From Zavarzinia sp. (GTDB lineage: Bacteria; Pseudomonadota; Alphaproteobacteria; Zavarziniales; Zavarziniaceae), in the NCBI GenBank assembly GCA_025869435.1, contig JAOZVS010000112.1, positions 1-56,919 on the forward strand: 56,919 bases of DNA, read 5' to 3'. The notes beneath the pieces are model-generated. The model ran no database searches and was not told the origin of the DNA. It saw nothing but the letters and a program-made list of their open reading frames with translations. Shown one piece after another: positions 36,466 through 45,672 of the stretch. A program made the translations under genes and the position numbers. Positions within the stretch are counted from its first letter, which is position 1. Each line of letters begins with the position of its first letter.

Positions 36466-37845
36466 ATGCTCAAGGACGCGCGCGGCAACGACGTGACCAC
36501 CGACAACCCCGTGGCGGTTTCCGCCATCAACCGCATGTGCGACCAGTGGCTGGGCTACGGCCAGGCCGCCAGCGCCATCTTCGAGGGGATCGCCGCCGAT
36601 CCCCGCTGCACCCTGGCCCAGACCCTGGGCGCCGTGCTCAACCTCTTCCTCGAATCCGCCGCCGGTGTCCGCGCCGCCCAGCCTTTCCTGCAAAAGGCCC
36701 GCCAGGCGGTGAACAAGGCGACGAAACGCGAGCAGCTGTGGCTCTTCGCGGTCGAGGCCTGGGCCAAGGGCGATACCGACCTCGCCATCCGGCTTCATCT
36801 CGACATCGCCACGCACTGGCCGCGCGATCTCGCCAATGTGAAACTCTGCCAGTATCATCAGTCCAATCAGGGCGATGCCCAGGGCATGCTGGCAGTGGCC
36901 GACAGCGTGCTGCCCGCCAATCGCGACGATCCCTATATCCACGGCATGCGGGCCTTCGCCCTTCATGAATGCGGCCGCCTGCGCGATGCCGAGATCGCCG
37001 GCCGCTATGCCGTCGAGCTGCGTCGGCGCGAGCCTTTCGCCCATCACGCCGTCGCCCATGTCCTCGACACCGAAGGCCGGCTGGACGAGGGCATCGAATG
37101 GCTGGAAGCCCTGGCCGATACCTGGGACGACTGCAATTCCACCATGCTGACCCACAACTGGTGGCACCTCGCCCTGATGCATCTCGACCGGGACGACGGC
37201 GAGGCCGTGCTCGACCTCTTCGACCAGCGGATCTGGGGTGTCTGGAAGGAATGCGCCCAGGACCAGATCAATGCCGCCGCCCTCCTGTGGCGGCTCGAGC
37301 TGTGCGGCGTCGATGTCGGCACGCGCTGGCGCGATGTCGCCCGCCATGTCGGGCGGCGCGAGGCGGACCATATCGAGCCTTTCCACGACCTGCATTACCT
37401 GATGGCCCTGCTGCGCGGCGGGCAGGATGGTCAGGCCCGGCGCCTGCTGCTGGCCATGGAACAGGAAGCGACCAGGGCCAAGCGCCACCGCCGCGCTGCC
37501 TGGACGGAAGTCGCGCTGCCGCTGGCGCGGGGCCTCGCCGCCCATGCCGCCGGCCAGTACCGGGAGGCGGCGACGGAAATATGCGCCGCCCTGCCCCGGA
37601 TCGAGTTGATCGGCGGTAGCCGGGCCCAGCGCGACCTCTTCGTCCAGACCTATGTCGATGCCAGTCTGAAATCGGGCCAGACCCGCGACCTCGCCGCCCT
37701 CCTGTCGGAGCGGGCGCGGCGCCGCCCGACCGTCGCCCGGCATTTCCGCGATCTGGCCCGCCTCGCCCGGATCGAAGGCGCGATCCCTCGCGCCGTCGAT
37801 GCCGAACACCGGGCCGAGGCCCTGGCGCGGAGCTACGCCGTCTAG
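36466..37845 (+). CDS. TPR-repeat protein of the TTC38 family
   Basis: 459 residues, all-helical, with repeated TPR-like pairs. Recognisable family features are TDNPVAVSAINRMCDQWLGYG at the start, RDDPYIHGMRAFALHECGRLRDAE, EPFAHHAVAHVLDTEGRLDEGIEWLE and THNWWHLALMHLDRDDGEAVLDLFD. No signal peptide. A GAGGGG ribosome-binding site supports the start. Eukaryotic TTC38 is poorly understood and bacterial copies have no known function. Confidence 0.85.
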   Translation: MLKDARGNDVTTDNPVAVSAINRMCDQWLGYGQAASAIFEGIAADPRCTLAQTLGAVLNLFLESAAGVRAAQPFLQKARQAVNKATKREQLWLFAVEAWAKGDTDLAIRLHLDIATHWPRDLANVKLCQYHQSNQGDAQGMLAVADSVLPANRDDPYIHGMRAFALHECGRLRDAEIAGRYAVELRRREPFAHHAVAHVLDTEGRLDEGIEWLEALADTWDDCNSTMLTHNWWHLALMHLDRDDGEAVLDLFDQRIWGVWKECAQDQINAAALLWRLELCGVDVGTRWRDVARHVGRREADHIEPFHDLHYLMALLRGGQDGQARRLLLAMEQEATRAKRHRRAAWTEVALPLARGLAAHAAGQYREAATEICAALPRIELIGGSRAQRDLFVQTYVDASLKSGQTRDLAALLSERARRRPTVARHFRDLARLARIEGAIPRAVDAEHRAEALARSYAV

Positions 37846-37872
37846 AGCGAATGACGGAAGCGGCGCGCCCCT

Positions 37873-37901
37873 TGTCGTCCTCCCGGCGAAGGCCGGGGAT
37901 C
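37873..37901. repeat. Dispersed repeat element, single arm (copy E)
   Basis: Contains the TCCCGGCGAAGGCCGGGGAT core of the element described at 14311 but no second arm. It sits in the 67-bp gap between the convergent TPR-protein and TAXI genes. Confidence 0.6.
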
Positions 37902-37912
37902 AAGGACGGGGG

Positions 37913-38980
37913 TCAGATCGGCCCGGTGAGCGGCAGGCTGATACCCTTTTCCTGATAGAAGCGGGCGGCGCCGGGGTGCAGGGGCACGGCGATCCCCGCC
38001 GTCGCCCCGTCGAGGCTGATGGCGGCGGCGCGGGGGTGGCCGGCAGCCAGGGTCGCGGCATTCTCGGGCGCGAACAGCGTCCGCGTGATGTCGTGGATCA
38101 GGGCGTCGCTGGCTTCGGCGGCGCAGATCCATTGCGCGCCGACATCGACCGTCTCGGTCGCCATCACCGTCGGATAGGCACCGGACGGAATGAAGCCCGC
38201 CATGAAGAAACGCCCTTCCGACAACAGGCGCTCCCGCGCCGGGCCGTTGATCGGGATCAGCACGATCTGGCGCTGGGGCGCGATATCGGTGATGCCCGCG
38301 GCCGGCACCCCGCCGAGAAAGAAGAAGGCATCGATCTCGCCGCTGATCAGGGCATCGGCCGATTGCGATGGCCCCAGCTCGACCTCGGTCAGGCGCTTGA
38401 TGGCGACGCCGTAAGCCTTGAGGATCATCAGGGCATCACCCCTGGTGCCCGAACCCGCCCGGTCGAGCGACACGCGCTTGCCCGCCAGATCCTTGACCGA
38501 GGTGATGCCGGCGTCCCGCCGGGCGACGAGATGCATGCTCTCGCGGTAGAGATTGGCGATCACCCGCAGATTGTCGAGCGGCGGCTGATCGGGAAACAGC
38601 TTGCCGGCATGGGCCAGCGCGACGACATCCGCCTGCGCCAGCGCCGTTTCGACCGCGCGGGTGGCCACCGCCTGAACATTCTCGACCGAGCCCTGGCTGG
38701 TTTCGGCCGTGGCGACGAGGCCGGGCACTCCGCAGGGCGCGCCCACGTCGCAGGGCGGCAGGCCGGGCGGATGGCTGAGCAGGCGGGCGATGGTCTCGCC
38801 CACCGGGTAATAGGTGCCGGCGGCGCTGCCGGTCGCGATCCTCAGATAGCGCGCTTCCTGCGCCCGCGATGCCCTGCCGCCGAGCACGAAGCCGAGCGAG
38901 GCCAGCAACAGACCGCGCCGGCTCGGGAGGAGCCGTGCGGGGAACGCGATGACGGGGGCGGAACGGTCAGGATGGTCCAT
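37913..38980 (-). CDS. TAXI-family TRAP solute-binding protein
   Basis: About 355 residues. A Tat-like signal (SRRGLLLASLGFVLGGRASRAQ) is followed by the TAXI domain: RYLRIATGSAAGTYYPVGETIARLL, ATAETSQGSVENVQAVA, ADVVALAHAGK, KDLAGKRVSLDRAGSGTRGDALMILKAYG and FFFLGGVPAAGI. Such proteins deliver a carboxylate-type ligand to a DctM/fused permease, but no permease gene is nearby, so this is an orphan binding protein. The N-terminus is uncertain: M at 38980 is the last good methionine, with a longer frame to 39034. Confidence 0.9.
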   Translation of the reverse strand: MDHPDRSAPVIAFPARLLPSRRGLLLASLGFVLGGRASRAQEARYLRIATGSAAGTYYPVGETIARLLSHPPGLPPCDVGAPCGVPGLVATAETSQGSVENVQAVATRAVETALAQADVVALAHAGKLFPDQPPLDNLRVIANLYRESMHLVARRDAGITSVKDLAGKRVSLDRAGSGTRGDALMILKAYGVAIKRLTEVELGPSQSADALISGEIDAFFFLGGVPAAGITDIAPQRQIVLIPINGPARERLLSEGRFFMAGFIPSGAYPTVMATETVDVGAQWICAAEASDALIHDITRTLFAPENAATLAAGHPRAAAISLDGATAGIAVPLHPGAARFYQEKGISLPLTGPI

Positions 38981-39100
38981 GGCTGGCCAGGACAAATGTT
39001 CATGGATCATCCGCCCATGAGATTGCGGGTGCAAGCATCGGCAGGCCGGTCATGCTAGAGTGGCTCTACCCTTTGTCACCAGTGTTGCCCGTAGGCCACC

Positions 39101-39949
39101 ATGTCTGTCGCCCGCCTTGCCCGAATTCTCATCGTCGCCGTCGTCTCCGCCGGCGCCGCGGCCCTGCTCGCCGGCAACCTGCCGGGCAAGGACGCGGGCA
39201 CCCGTGCCGCCGCCGCCGCCGGACCGCCGACCGGTCTCGAGTTGCTGACCATGCCCACGGGCGACGATCCGGTGGCCCTCGCGGTCGACAGTCGGGGCGG
39301 AGACGAGACCTATCCGGTCTGGCTGTGGGCGCCGGCCAGTACCGACACGAACGTCGGCCGGATCGAGGAAACCACGGTCGAGGGCGATGTTCTCGCCCTG
39401 TCGGGCTGGGCCGGCGACATGTCGCTGGGCCTGCGCATGTCCGATGTCCTGCTGGTCGCCTGCGACCGGGTGATCGCCAGCGTGCCGGTGAGCCAGCCGC
39501 GCGACGATATCGCCGCCCGCCACCCCAATCTGACCACCGCCGGCTGGTCGGCCCGGCTGGCCCTCGCCGACCTTGGCCCCTGCCGCCAACCGGATGTGAC
39601 AGCCTATGGCGTGGCCCGCTTCGGCAATGTCCTGTTCCCGGTCGAAGGCGCGGTGCCGGCGCCGGCCGGCGCGGGCGGCGGATTGCCCGCCGGCGTCCAG
39701 CTGGCCCGCCTGCCCGACGCCATGCGCAGCCCCGAGCGGGCGGATGCCCCGGTGCGGGTGGTCAATCTGGATGGCGACGGCATCGCGCTGCGCCGCTGCG
39801 GCCGCGACCAATGCGCCGTCATCGGCCGCCTGCCCGCCGGGCGCCAGCGCCTCGTCATTCTCGACAGCCAGTCCGGCTGGCAACTGGTCGCCAACAGCGG
39901 CGGCAGCGCCGGCTGGGCCCCAACAGACCGGCTTTACGGCAGCAACTGA
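39101..39949 (+). CDS. Exported protein with C-terminal SH3-like domain
   Basis: 282 residues. N-terminal signal or anchor (LARILIVAVVSAGAAALLAG) without a lipobox cysteine. The middle (about 45-190) is a beta-rich region I do not recognise, with cysteines at VACDRV and GPCRQP. The last 60 residues (VRVVNLDGDGIALRRCGRDQ... GWQLVANSGGSAGWAPTDRLY) resemble a bacterial SH3b domain, which often binds cell-wall peptide. Divergent from the TAXI gene. Function unknown. Confidence 0.75.
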   Translation: MSVARLARILIVAVVSAGAAALLAGNLPGKDAGTRAAAAAGPPTGLELLTMPTGDDPVALAVDSRGGDETYPVWLWAPASTDTNVGRIEETTVEGDVLALSGWAGDMSLGLRMSDVLLVACDRVIASVPVSQPRDDIAARHPNLTTAGWSARLALADLGPCRQPDVTAYGVARFGNVLFPVEGAVPAPAGAGGGLPAGVQLARLPDAMRSPERADAPVRVVNLDGDGIALRRCGRDQCAVIGRLPAGRQRLVILDSQSGWQLVANSGGSAGWAPTDRLYGSN

Positions 39950-39982
39950 CGGCCCGGAGACCTTTTGGAAATCCGGCGGCTC

Positions 39983-40660
39983 TCAGCCCCATGGCCCGGG
40001 CCGGGGCCGCAGCCGGTCGCGGAAGGGCCGGATCAACGCGATGCCGACCAGGAAGCCGCCGATATGGGCGACCCAGGCGATCTGTTCCGCGCTGGCCGCC
40101 CCCGACAGGCCATCGACCAGCTGGAACACGAACCAGAAACCGATGGCGACGAAAGCCGGCACCGGCACCGGGAAGAAGCCGATGAGGACGACCACCGGCT
40201 GGCGCGGATACAGCATCAGATAAGCGCCGAGCACGCCCGAAATCGCCCCTGAAGCGCCGATCAGCGGCGCCTTCGACAAGGGATCGACCAGCCCCTCGCC
40301 GAGCGCCGCCATCGCCGCGCAGAACAGGTAGAAGGCGAGATAGGGCAGATGGCCCAGCGCATCCTCGACATTGTTGCCGAAGATCCAAAGGAACAGGAGA
40401 TTGCCCCCGAGGTGCCAGATGTCGCCATGCAGGAAGGCATAGGACAGCAGCGAGGCCGCCGAGGGCACGGCGCCAATATCGTAATCGGCCGGCAATCCGT
40501 GAAACAGGAAATAGGGCACGAAACCATAGCGCAGGGCGTCAAGCTCGACATGGCCGAGAGACTGCTGCACCAGCCAGATGCCGGCGCAGAGGATCATCAT
40601 CGTGTTGTTGACCAGAGGTCGCCTGCGGGTCGGCAAACCATCGTGCAGAGGCAGGACCAC
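39983..40660 (-). CDS. Rhomboid-family intramembrane serine protease
   Basis: 225 residues, six membrane helices. The catalytic serine is in GASGAISG, the catalytic histidine in VAHIGGFLVG, and the HGDIWHLGGNLLFLWIFGNNVED loop is typical. The GTG at 40660 (MVLPLHDGLPTRRRPLV) has an AAAGG site upstream and matches the family N-terminus; the upstream open frame to 40885 is not family-like. Cuts membrane-anchored substrates; targets unknown. Confidence 0.92.
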   Translation of the reverse strand: MVLPLHDGLPTRRRPLVNNTMMILCAGIWLVQQSLGHVELDALRYGFVPYFLFHGLPADYDIGAVPSAASLLSYAFLHGDIWHLGGNLLFLWIFGNNVEDALGHLPYLAFYLFCAAMAALGEGLVDPLSKAPLIGASGAISGVLGAYLMLYPRQPVVVLIGFFPVPVPAFVAIGFWFVFQLVDGLSGAASAEQIAWVAHIGGFLVGIALIRPFRDRLRPRPGPWG

Positions 40661-40752
40661 CGGATACCTTTCGCGAGGACAGTCAGGCTCGGCAAGCCCC
40701 TTGCCGAATCTCGGGGCCAAGAGTGTCGAAAATCGGGCGGAATGCCAGCGCG

Positions 40753-41982
40753 CTATCGCTCGAAATGGGAGACCAGTTCGATATGGGACGACCAGGCGAA
40801 CTGGTCGACCGGCAGCACGGACCCCAGCTGGAAACCGGCCTCGGCCAGGATGCGCGCGTCGCGGGCGAAACTGGCCGGGCTGCACGAGACGGCAACGATG
40901 CGGCGCACCGGACTGTCGGCCAGGGTGCGCACCTGCGCCTCGGCGCCTTCGCGCGGCGGATCGATCACGACGACATCGCCCGCGTCGAATTCCACCGCCT
41001 CGACCGGCCGGCGATAGAGATCGCGCCGCGTCGCCTCGACATGCTTCAGGCCCCGGCCCTGACGCCAGCCCCTGGACAGGGCCGCCACAGCCGCCGCGTC
41101 GCCCTCATAGGCGATGACCGGCATCAGTTTCGCCAGCGGCAGGCTGAAGGTGCCGCAGCCGGCGAAGAGATCGACCGCCCGGCGATGCCCCTCGCCCAGC
41201 CGCGCCAGCACGGCCTCGACCAAAGCCGCTTCGCCCGCGGCCGAAGGCTGCAGGAAACCGGCCGGCGGCGGCGCCACCAGCGTCCCGCCGAAGGACAGAT
41301 TCGGTGCCCCCCGCTCCAGCACGGTTTCGCCCGCCGCCGTGATCCGCGCGACATCATGGGTATTGGAGAATTCCGCCAGGGCTTCCCGCGCGGCGAGGTC
41401 GAGACGGATCTTGGCCCCGTCGAGGGCGAGATCGGTCCCGCCGGGCAGCAGGGTCACCGTCGCCGCCTCGAAGGCCAGGCGATGGGCGAGCGCGCGCAAA
41501 GGCGCGATCAGCCGCGACAGGCCGGGCAAGATCGCCGGGCAGGTCTCGATATCGACGAGGCGATGGGCGCGCCGCTCGTGAAAGCCGAAGAAGATGCGCT
41601 TGCCGACCCTGAGCACAGCGAATTTCACCCGCCGCCGCTCGCCGGGGGGCAGGGATTTCGTCGGCAGGACCTCGACATCGTCGAAGCCCCGATGGGCCAG
41701 CGCCGTGCGGATCCCCTCGCGCTTGAAGGCGGCGATGGCGTCCGGCGCCAGATGCTGCAACTGGCAGCCGCCGCAGCGCCCGAAGACGGCGCAGGCAGGC
41801 TGAACCCGGTCTGGCGACGGCTCGATCACCGTATCGAGAACGGCCGACTTGCCCTCGGGCGTCACCCGGACCAGCTCGCCCGGCAGGGCGAAGGGGACAT
41901 GGAGCGGGCCCTTCGGCCCCTCGATCACGCCATCACCCTGGGCGCCGAGGCGGATCACCCGGGCTTCGATCATTTCAGGCAT
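40753..41982 (-). CDS. Class I SAM-dependent RNA (uracil-5-)methyltransferase, RlmD/TrmA family
   Basis: 409 residues. N-terminal TRAM-like part (VIRLGAQGDGVIEG), Fe-S cysteines in CAVFGRCGGCQLQHL, Rossmann SAM-binding DLFAGCGTFSLPLAK, DPPREGAE and the catalytic Cys in VAVSCSPASFARD. Probably modifies U in 23S rRNA or tRNA; which uridine cannot be told. ATG 41982 overlaps the tlyA stop region by 8 bp (ATG 41973 possible). Confidence 0.9.
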   Translation of the reverse strand: MPEMIEARVIRLGAQGDGVIEGPKGPLHVPFALPGELVRVTPEGKSAVLDTVIEPSPDRVQPACAVFGRCGGCQLQHLAPDAIAAFKREGIRTALAHRGFDDVEVLPTKSLPPGERRRVKFAVLRVGKRIFFGFHERRAHRLVDIETCPAILPGLSRLIAPLRALAHRLAFEAATVTLLPGGTDLALDGAKIRLDLAAREALAEFSNTHDVARITAAGETVLERGAPNLSFGGTLVAPPPAGFLQPSAAGEAALVEAVLARLGEGHRRAVDLFAGCGTFSLPLAKLMPVIAYEGDAAAVAALSRGWRQGRGLKHVEATRRDLYRRPVEAVEFDAGDVVVIDPPREGAEAQVRTLADSPVRRIVAVSCSPASFARDARILAEAGFQLGSVLPVDQFAWSSHIELVSHFER

Positions 41983-42718
41983 CGCGCTTCGCCCCGATGA
42001 GGAATTCCACATTGCCCTCCGGCCCCTTGATCGGGCTTTCGGTGATACCGAGCACGCGCCAGCCGGGCCGGCTGGCCACCCAGGCCTCGATCCGGTCGCA
42101 GACTTCCCTATGCAGCTCGGGCTCGCGCACCACGCCGCCCTTGCCGACCCGGCCCCGGCCGACCTCGAACTGCGGCTTGATCAGCGCGACGAGATAGGCC
42201 CCCGGCCTGGTCAGCGCGAGCGCCGCCGGCAGCACGGTTTCGAGGCCGATGAAACTGGCATCGCAGACGACGATATCCGCCGGCCGGGGAATGATCTCCG
42301 CATCGAGATTGCGGGCATTGGTCCGCTCCAGCACGGTGACGCGGGCATCGGTCCGCAGTTTCCACGCCAGCTGGCCGTGGCCGACGTCGACGGCATAGAC
42401 ATGGGCGGCCCCGCGCGTCAGCAGCACGTCGGTGAAGCCCCCGGTGGAGGCGCCGACGTCGATGGCGACGAACCCTGTCGGGTCGATGGCGAAGGTGTCG
42501 AGGCCCTTTTCCAGCTTCAGCCCCCCGCGCGAGACCCAGGGGTGCGCCTGACCCTTCACGTCGAGGGGGATATCCTCGGCCACCTTGTCGCCCGCCTTGT
42601 CGAGGCGTCTGGTGCCGGTGAAGACAAGGCCCGCCATGATGACGGCCTGCGCCTTCGCCCGGCTCTCGACCAGACCCCGGTCGACCAGCAATTGATCCAG
42701 CCGCACCTTGGCCATCAT
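41975..42718 (-). CDS. tlyA: TlyA-family rRNA 2'-O-methyltransferase / hemolysin A
   Basis: 247 residues. S4-like RNA-binding N-terminus (VRLDQLLVDRGLVESRAKAQAVIMAGLV) followed by an FtsJ-like domain (FVAIDVGASTGGFTDVLL, VVCDASFIGLETVLPA, LIKPQFEVGRGRVGKGGVV). Family members methylate cytidines in 16S/23S rRNA. The 42718 ATG overlaps the MATE gene stop. Middle of a three-gene minus-strand run. Confidence 0.93.
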   Translation of the reverse strand: MMAKVRLDQLLVDRGLVESRAKAQAVIMAGLVFTGTRRLDKAGDKVAEDIPLDVKGQAHPWVSRGGLKLEKGLDTFAIDPTGFVAIDVGASTGGFTDVLLTRGAAHVYAVDVGHGQLAWKLRTDARVTVLERTNARNLDAEIIPRPADIVVCDASFIGLETVLPAALALTRPGAYLVALIKPQFEVGRGRVGKGGVVREPELHREVCDRIEAWVASRPGWRVLGITESPIKGPEGNVEFLIGAKRDA

Positions 42719-44148
42719 GCCACCTCGATCAGGTCGCGGTAGGCGGGGATGCGGCGCCGGCTGGCGAAACGCCGGACCATCAGCACCGCGAAGGCGCCGA
42801 TGGCGATGACGAAGCCCCACCAGACCCCGTCGCCGCCAAGCCCGAAGGGAAAGGCCAGCGCCCAGGACAGGGTGAAGCCGAGCCCCCAGTAGCACAGCAT
42901 GGCATAGAGCATGGGCACCCGCGCATCCTGCAAGCCGCGCAGCAGATTGACGGCGACGACCTGCGCCGCGTCGACCACCTGGAACAGGGCGCCCAGGACG
43001 AGAAAGCCGGTGGCATAGGTGAAGACCGCGGCATTGTCGGCCGTGGTCCGGTCGGCCAGGAACAGGCCGGCCAGATCCTCGCGCCAGACCAGCATGACGA
43101 GCGCCATCGCCCCCATGAAGCCGCAACCGAGCACCAGCGCCGTCCAGCCGGTGCGGCCGATGGCATCGGCATCGCGGCTGCCGGCGGCGATGCCGATCCG
43201 GATCGCCCCGGCCTGGCCGATGCCCAGCGCGAACATGAAGGTGACCGAGGCGATCTGGATCGCGATCTGGTGGGCGGCGAGCGCCAGCGGCCCGATCAGC
43301 CCCATCAGCTGCGCCGCGCCCGAGAACAGCAGGACCTCGAAGGTGATGGTGAGACCGATCGGCGTGCCGAGACGCACGACCTCCAGCAGCTTCTGACCAT
43401 CGGCCCGCCAGAAGCGGCCGAACAGGCGAAAGCGCCGGAAGCACCGGTCCAGCAGGATGAAGACGACAAGCGCGATCAGCGCCAGCAGGCCGGAGGCGAC
43501 CGAGCCGAGGCCGGCGCCGACGACACCCAGCGCCGGCAGGCCGAAATGACCGAAGATCAGGGCATAGATGAAGATGCCGTTCACCGGCACCTGCAGCATG
43601 GCGATGACGAGGGCGGCGCGCGGCCGGTCGTAGGTCGCCATGAAATTGCGCAGCACGACATACCAGGTGCCGGTCAGCAGGATGGGCGAGACGGCGCGGA
43701 CATAGCGCTCGGTCTCCGCCGCCAGCGTCTCCTCCTGGCCGATCAGGCGAAGGAGAATGCCGATGTTCCACAGAAGGGCGATCACCGGCAGGCAGACGAA
43801 GCCGGTCGCCCAGAAGGTCTGGCGGACGATGCGGCGCACCTCGCGCATGTGATGGCGCTTCGCCCCGACGGCATAGGCCATCAGCGGCACGGCCCCTTGC
43901 GCGAGGCCGATCAGGAACATCATCGGCACGATGATGACGGAAAAGCCGAGGGCGGCGGCGGCCAGCGCCCCCGGACCGACCCGGCCCAGCATGATGGTGT
44001 CGGTCGTCAGCATGGCGACGCCCGCCAGCTGGCCGAGGGCCAGCGGCAGGCCGAGGGCGATCAGCGCCCGGGCTTCGGCCATGACGCCGCGCCCGCTGCC
44101 CGTGGGCAACGCCGTCTGTCCCTTCACCCATCCGGCCGCTGCCGTCAT
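42715..44148 (-). CDS. MATE-family multidrug/cation antiporter
   Basis: 477 residues, about twelve hydrophobic segments in two homologous halves. Signature stretches are LALGLPLALGQLAGVAMLTTDTIMLGRVG, VPLMAYAVGA and GALFQVVDAAQVVAVNLLRGLQDARVPM. Exports cationic drugs or metabolites in exchange for H+ or Na+. The first 22 residues may not be translated (alternative M at residue 23). Divergent from queE. Confidence 0.9.
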   Translation of the reverse strand: MTAAAGWVKGQTALPTGSGRGVMAEARALIALGLPLALGQLAGVAMLTTDTIMLGRVGPGALAAAALGFSVIIVPMMFLIGLAQGAVPLMAYAVGAKRHHMREVRRIVRQTFWATGFVCLPVIALLWNIGILLRLIGQEETLAAETERYVRAVSPILLTGTWYVVLRNFMATYDRPRAALVIAMLQVPVNGIFIYALIFGHFGLPALGVVGAGLGSVASGLLALIALVVFILLDRCFRRFRLFGRFWRADGQKLLEVVRLGTPIGLTITFEVLLFSGAAQLMGLIGPLALAAHQIAIQIASVTFMFALGIGQAGAIRIGIAAGSRDADAIGRTGWTALVLGCGFMGAMALVMLVWREDLAGLFLADRTTADNAAVFTYATGFLVLGALFQVVDAAQVVAVNLLRGLQDARVPMLYAMLCYWGLGFTLSWALAFPFGLGGDGVWWGFVIAIGAFAVLMVRRFASRRRIPAYRDLIEVA

Positions 44149-44284
44149 CGAACCTCTCCTCGATCGAGCCGGGCACTATGACCGCCGACCTTCCGCTTGG
44201 AAAGGGGGGCGTGGGCAGGCCAGCCTTGCGCACGCAGGCGACAAGCAGCTAAACCCTTGGCCCTCGATCCCGCGCGGAGCCGCC

Positions 44285-44938
44285 ATGCCCTATGCCGTCA
44301 AGGAACTGTTTCCGACCCTGCAGGGCGAAGGCGCGCAGGCCGGCCGCGCCGCCGTGTTCTGCCGCTTCGCCGGCTGCAATCTGTGGTCCGGGCGGGAAGC
44401 CGACCGGGCGGAAGCGACCTGCCGCTTCTGCGACACGGATTTCGTCGGCACCGATGGCGACGGCGGCGGCAAGTTCCCTGACGCCGAAGCCCTGGCGACG
44501 GCGATCGAAGCCTGCTGGGGCGAGGAACGGGCCTATCGCTATGTCGTCTTCACCGGGGGCGAGCCCCTGTTGCAGCTCGACGAGGAATTGATCGAGGCGA
44601 TGCACGGGCGCGGTTTCGAGATCGCGGTCGAAACCAACGGCACCACGCGACCGCCTTCCGGCATCGACTGGATCTGCGTCAGCCCCAAGGCCGGCGCCAA
44701 CTGGTCCCTGCGCCGGGGCGACGAATTGAAGCTGGTCTTCCCCCAGGACGGCCTGATGCCGGAGGCGGTGGAAGAGATTCTGAAACCCGCCAGCGGCAAT
44801 GCCTTCCGCCATTATTTCCTGCAACCGATGGACGGCCCCGACCAGACGCGCAACATCGCCGCCGCCACCGACTATTGCCGGCGCCATCCGCGCTGGCGCC
44901 TCAGCCTGCAAACCCACAAGCTGATCGGCATTCCCTGA
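44285..44938 (+). CDS. queE: 7-carboxy-7-deazaguanine synthase QueE
   Basis: 217 residues, radical-SAM enzyme making the CDG core of preQ0. The three cluster cysteines follow the spacing C-X14-C-X2-C (C at [14 protein letters not shown], then CRFC), the larger-loop form known from some QueE proteins, with [23 protein letters not shown] at the N-terminus and [19 protein letters not shown] downstream. Followed by queC after 17 bp. Confidence 0.95.
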   Translation: MPYAVKELFPTLQGEGAQAGRAAVFCRFAGCNLWSGREADRAEATCRFCDTDFVGTDGDGGGKFPDAEALATAIEACWGEERAYRYVVFTGGEPLLQLDEELIEAMHGRGFEIAVETNGTTRPPSGIDWICVSPKAGANWSLRRGDELKLVFPQDGLMPEAVEEILKPASGNAFRHYFLQPMDGPDQTRNIAAATDYCRRHPRWRLSLQTHKLIGIP

Positions 44939-44955
44939 ACCCCGGAGATCGCCCC

Positions 44956-45654
44956 ATGACGGAAAAAGCCCTGGTCCTGTTTTCGGGCGGTCAGGATTCG
45001 ACGGTTTGCCTCGCCTGGGCGCTCGACCGTTTCGAGACGGTGGAGACCATCGGCTTCGATTACGGCCAGCGCCACAGCATCGAGCTTGAGTGCCGGCAGA
45101 CCGTGCGCCGCCGTCTTGCCGAGGATTTCCCGCGGTGGCGGGACCGCCTGGGCGAGGATCATCTGCTCGATCTCGGCATTCTCGGCGCGATCAGCGAAAC
45201 CGCCCTGACCCGCGACGACGAGATCCGCCTGCAGGCCGATGGTCTGCCCAATACCTTCGTGCCCGGGCGCAACCTGCTGTTCTTCACCTTCGCCGCGACC
45301 ATCGCCTGGCGTCGGGGCCTGCGCCATCTCGTCGGCGGCATGTGCGAGACCGATTATTCCGGCTACCCCGATTGCCGGGACGATACGCTGAAAGCCTTGC
45401 AGGTCGCGCTGAACCTCGGTATGGACCGGCGCTTCGTCGTCGACACGCCGCTGATGTGGATCGACAAGGCGCGGACCTGGGCCCTGACCGAACAGCTGGG
45501 CGGCCCGGCCCTCGTCGAGCTGGTCCGGGCGGAAACCCACAGTTGCTACAAGGGCGAGCGGCAGGTGGAACATCCCTGGGGCCGGGGCTGCGGCCGATGT
45601 CCCGCCTGCGACTTACGCGCCACCGGCTGGACGAAATGGCGCACGGGGCGCTGA
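44956..45654 (+). CDS. queC: 7-cyano-7-deazaguanine synthase QueC
   Basis: 232 residues. PP-loop [18 protein letters not shown], then [18 protein letters not shown] and the C-terminal Cys set [16 protein letters not shown] that holds zinc. Converts CDG to preQ0. ATG at 44956; the open frame upstream overlaps queE and is a shadow. Part of queE-queC-queD. Confidence 0.96.
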   Translation: MTEKALVLFSGGQDSTVCLAWALDRFETVETIGFDYGQRHSIELECRQTVRRRLAEDFPRWRDRLGEDHLLDLGILGAISETALTRDDEIRLQADGLPNTFVPGRNLLFFTFAATIAWRRGLRHLVGGMCETDYSGYPDCRDDTLKALQVALNLGMDRRFVVDTPLMWIDKARTWALTEQLGGPALVELVRAETHSCYKGERQVEHPWGRGCGRCPACDLRATGWTKWRTGR

Positions 45655-45672
45655 ACAGGACAGGCATTCTTC

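Noticed and set aside
44149-44284. Possible preQ1 riboswitch upstream of queE
   Set aside because: No C-rich/A-rich pseudoknot pattern of class I or II could be traced; only a weak TTGCGC/TAAACC promoter-like pair is visible.
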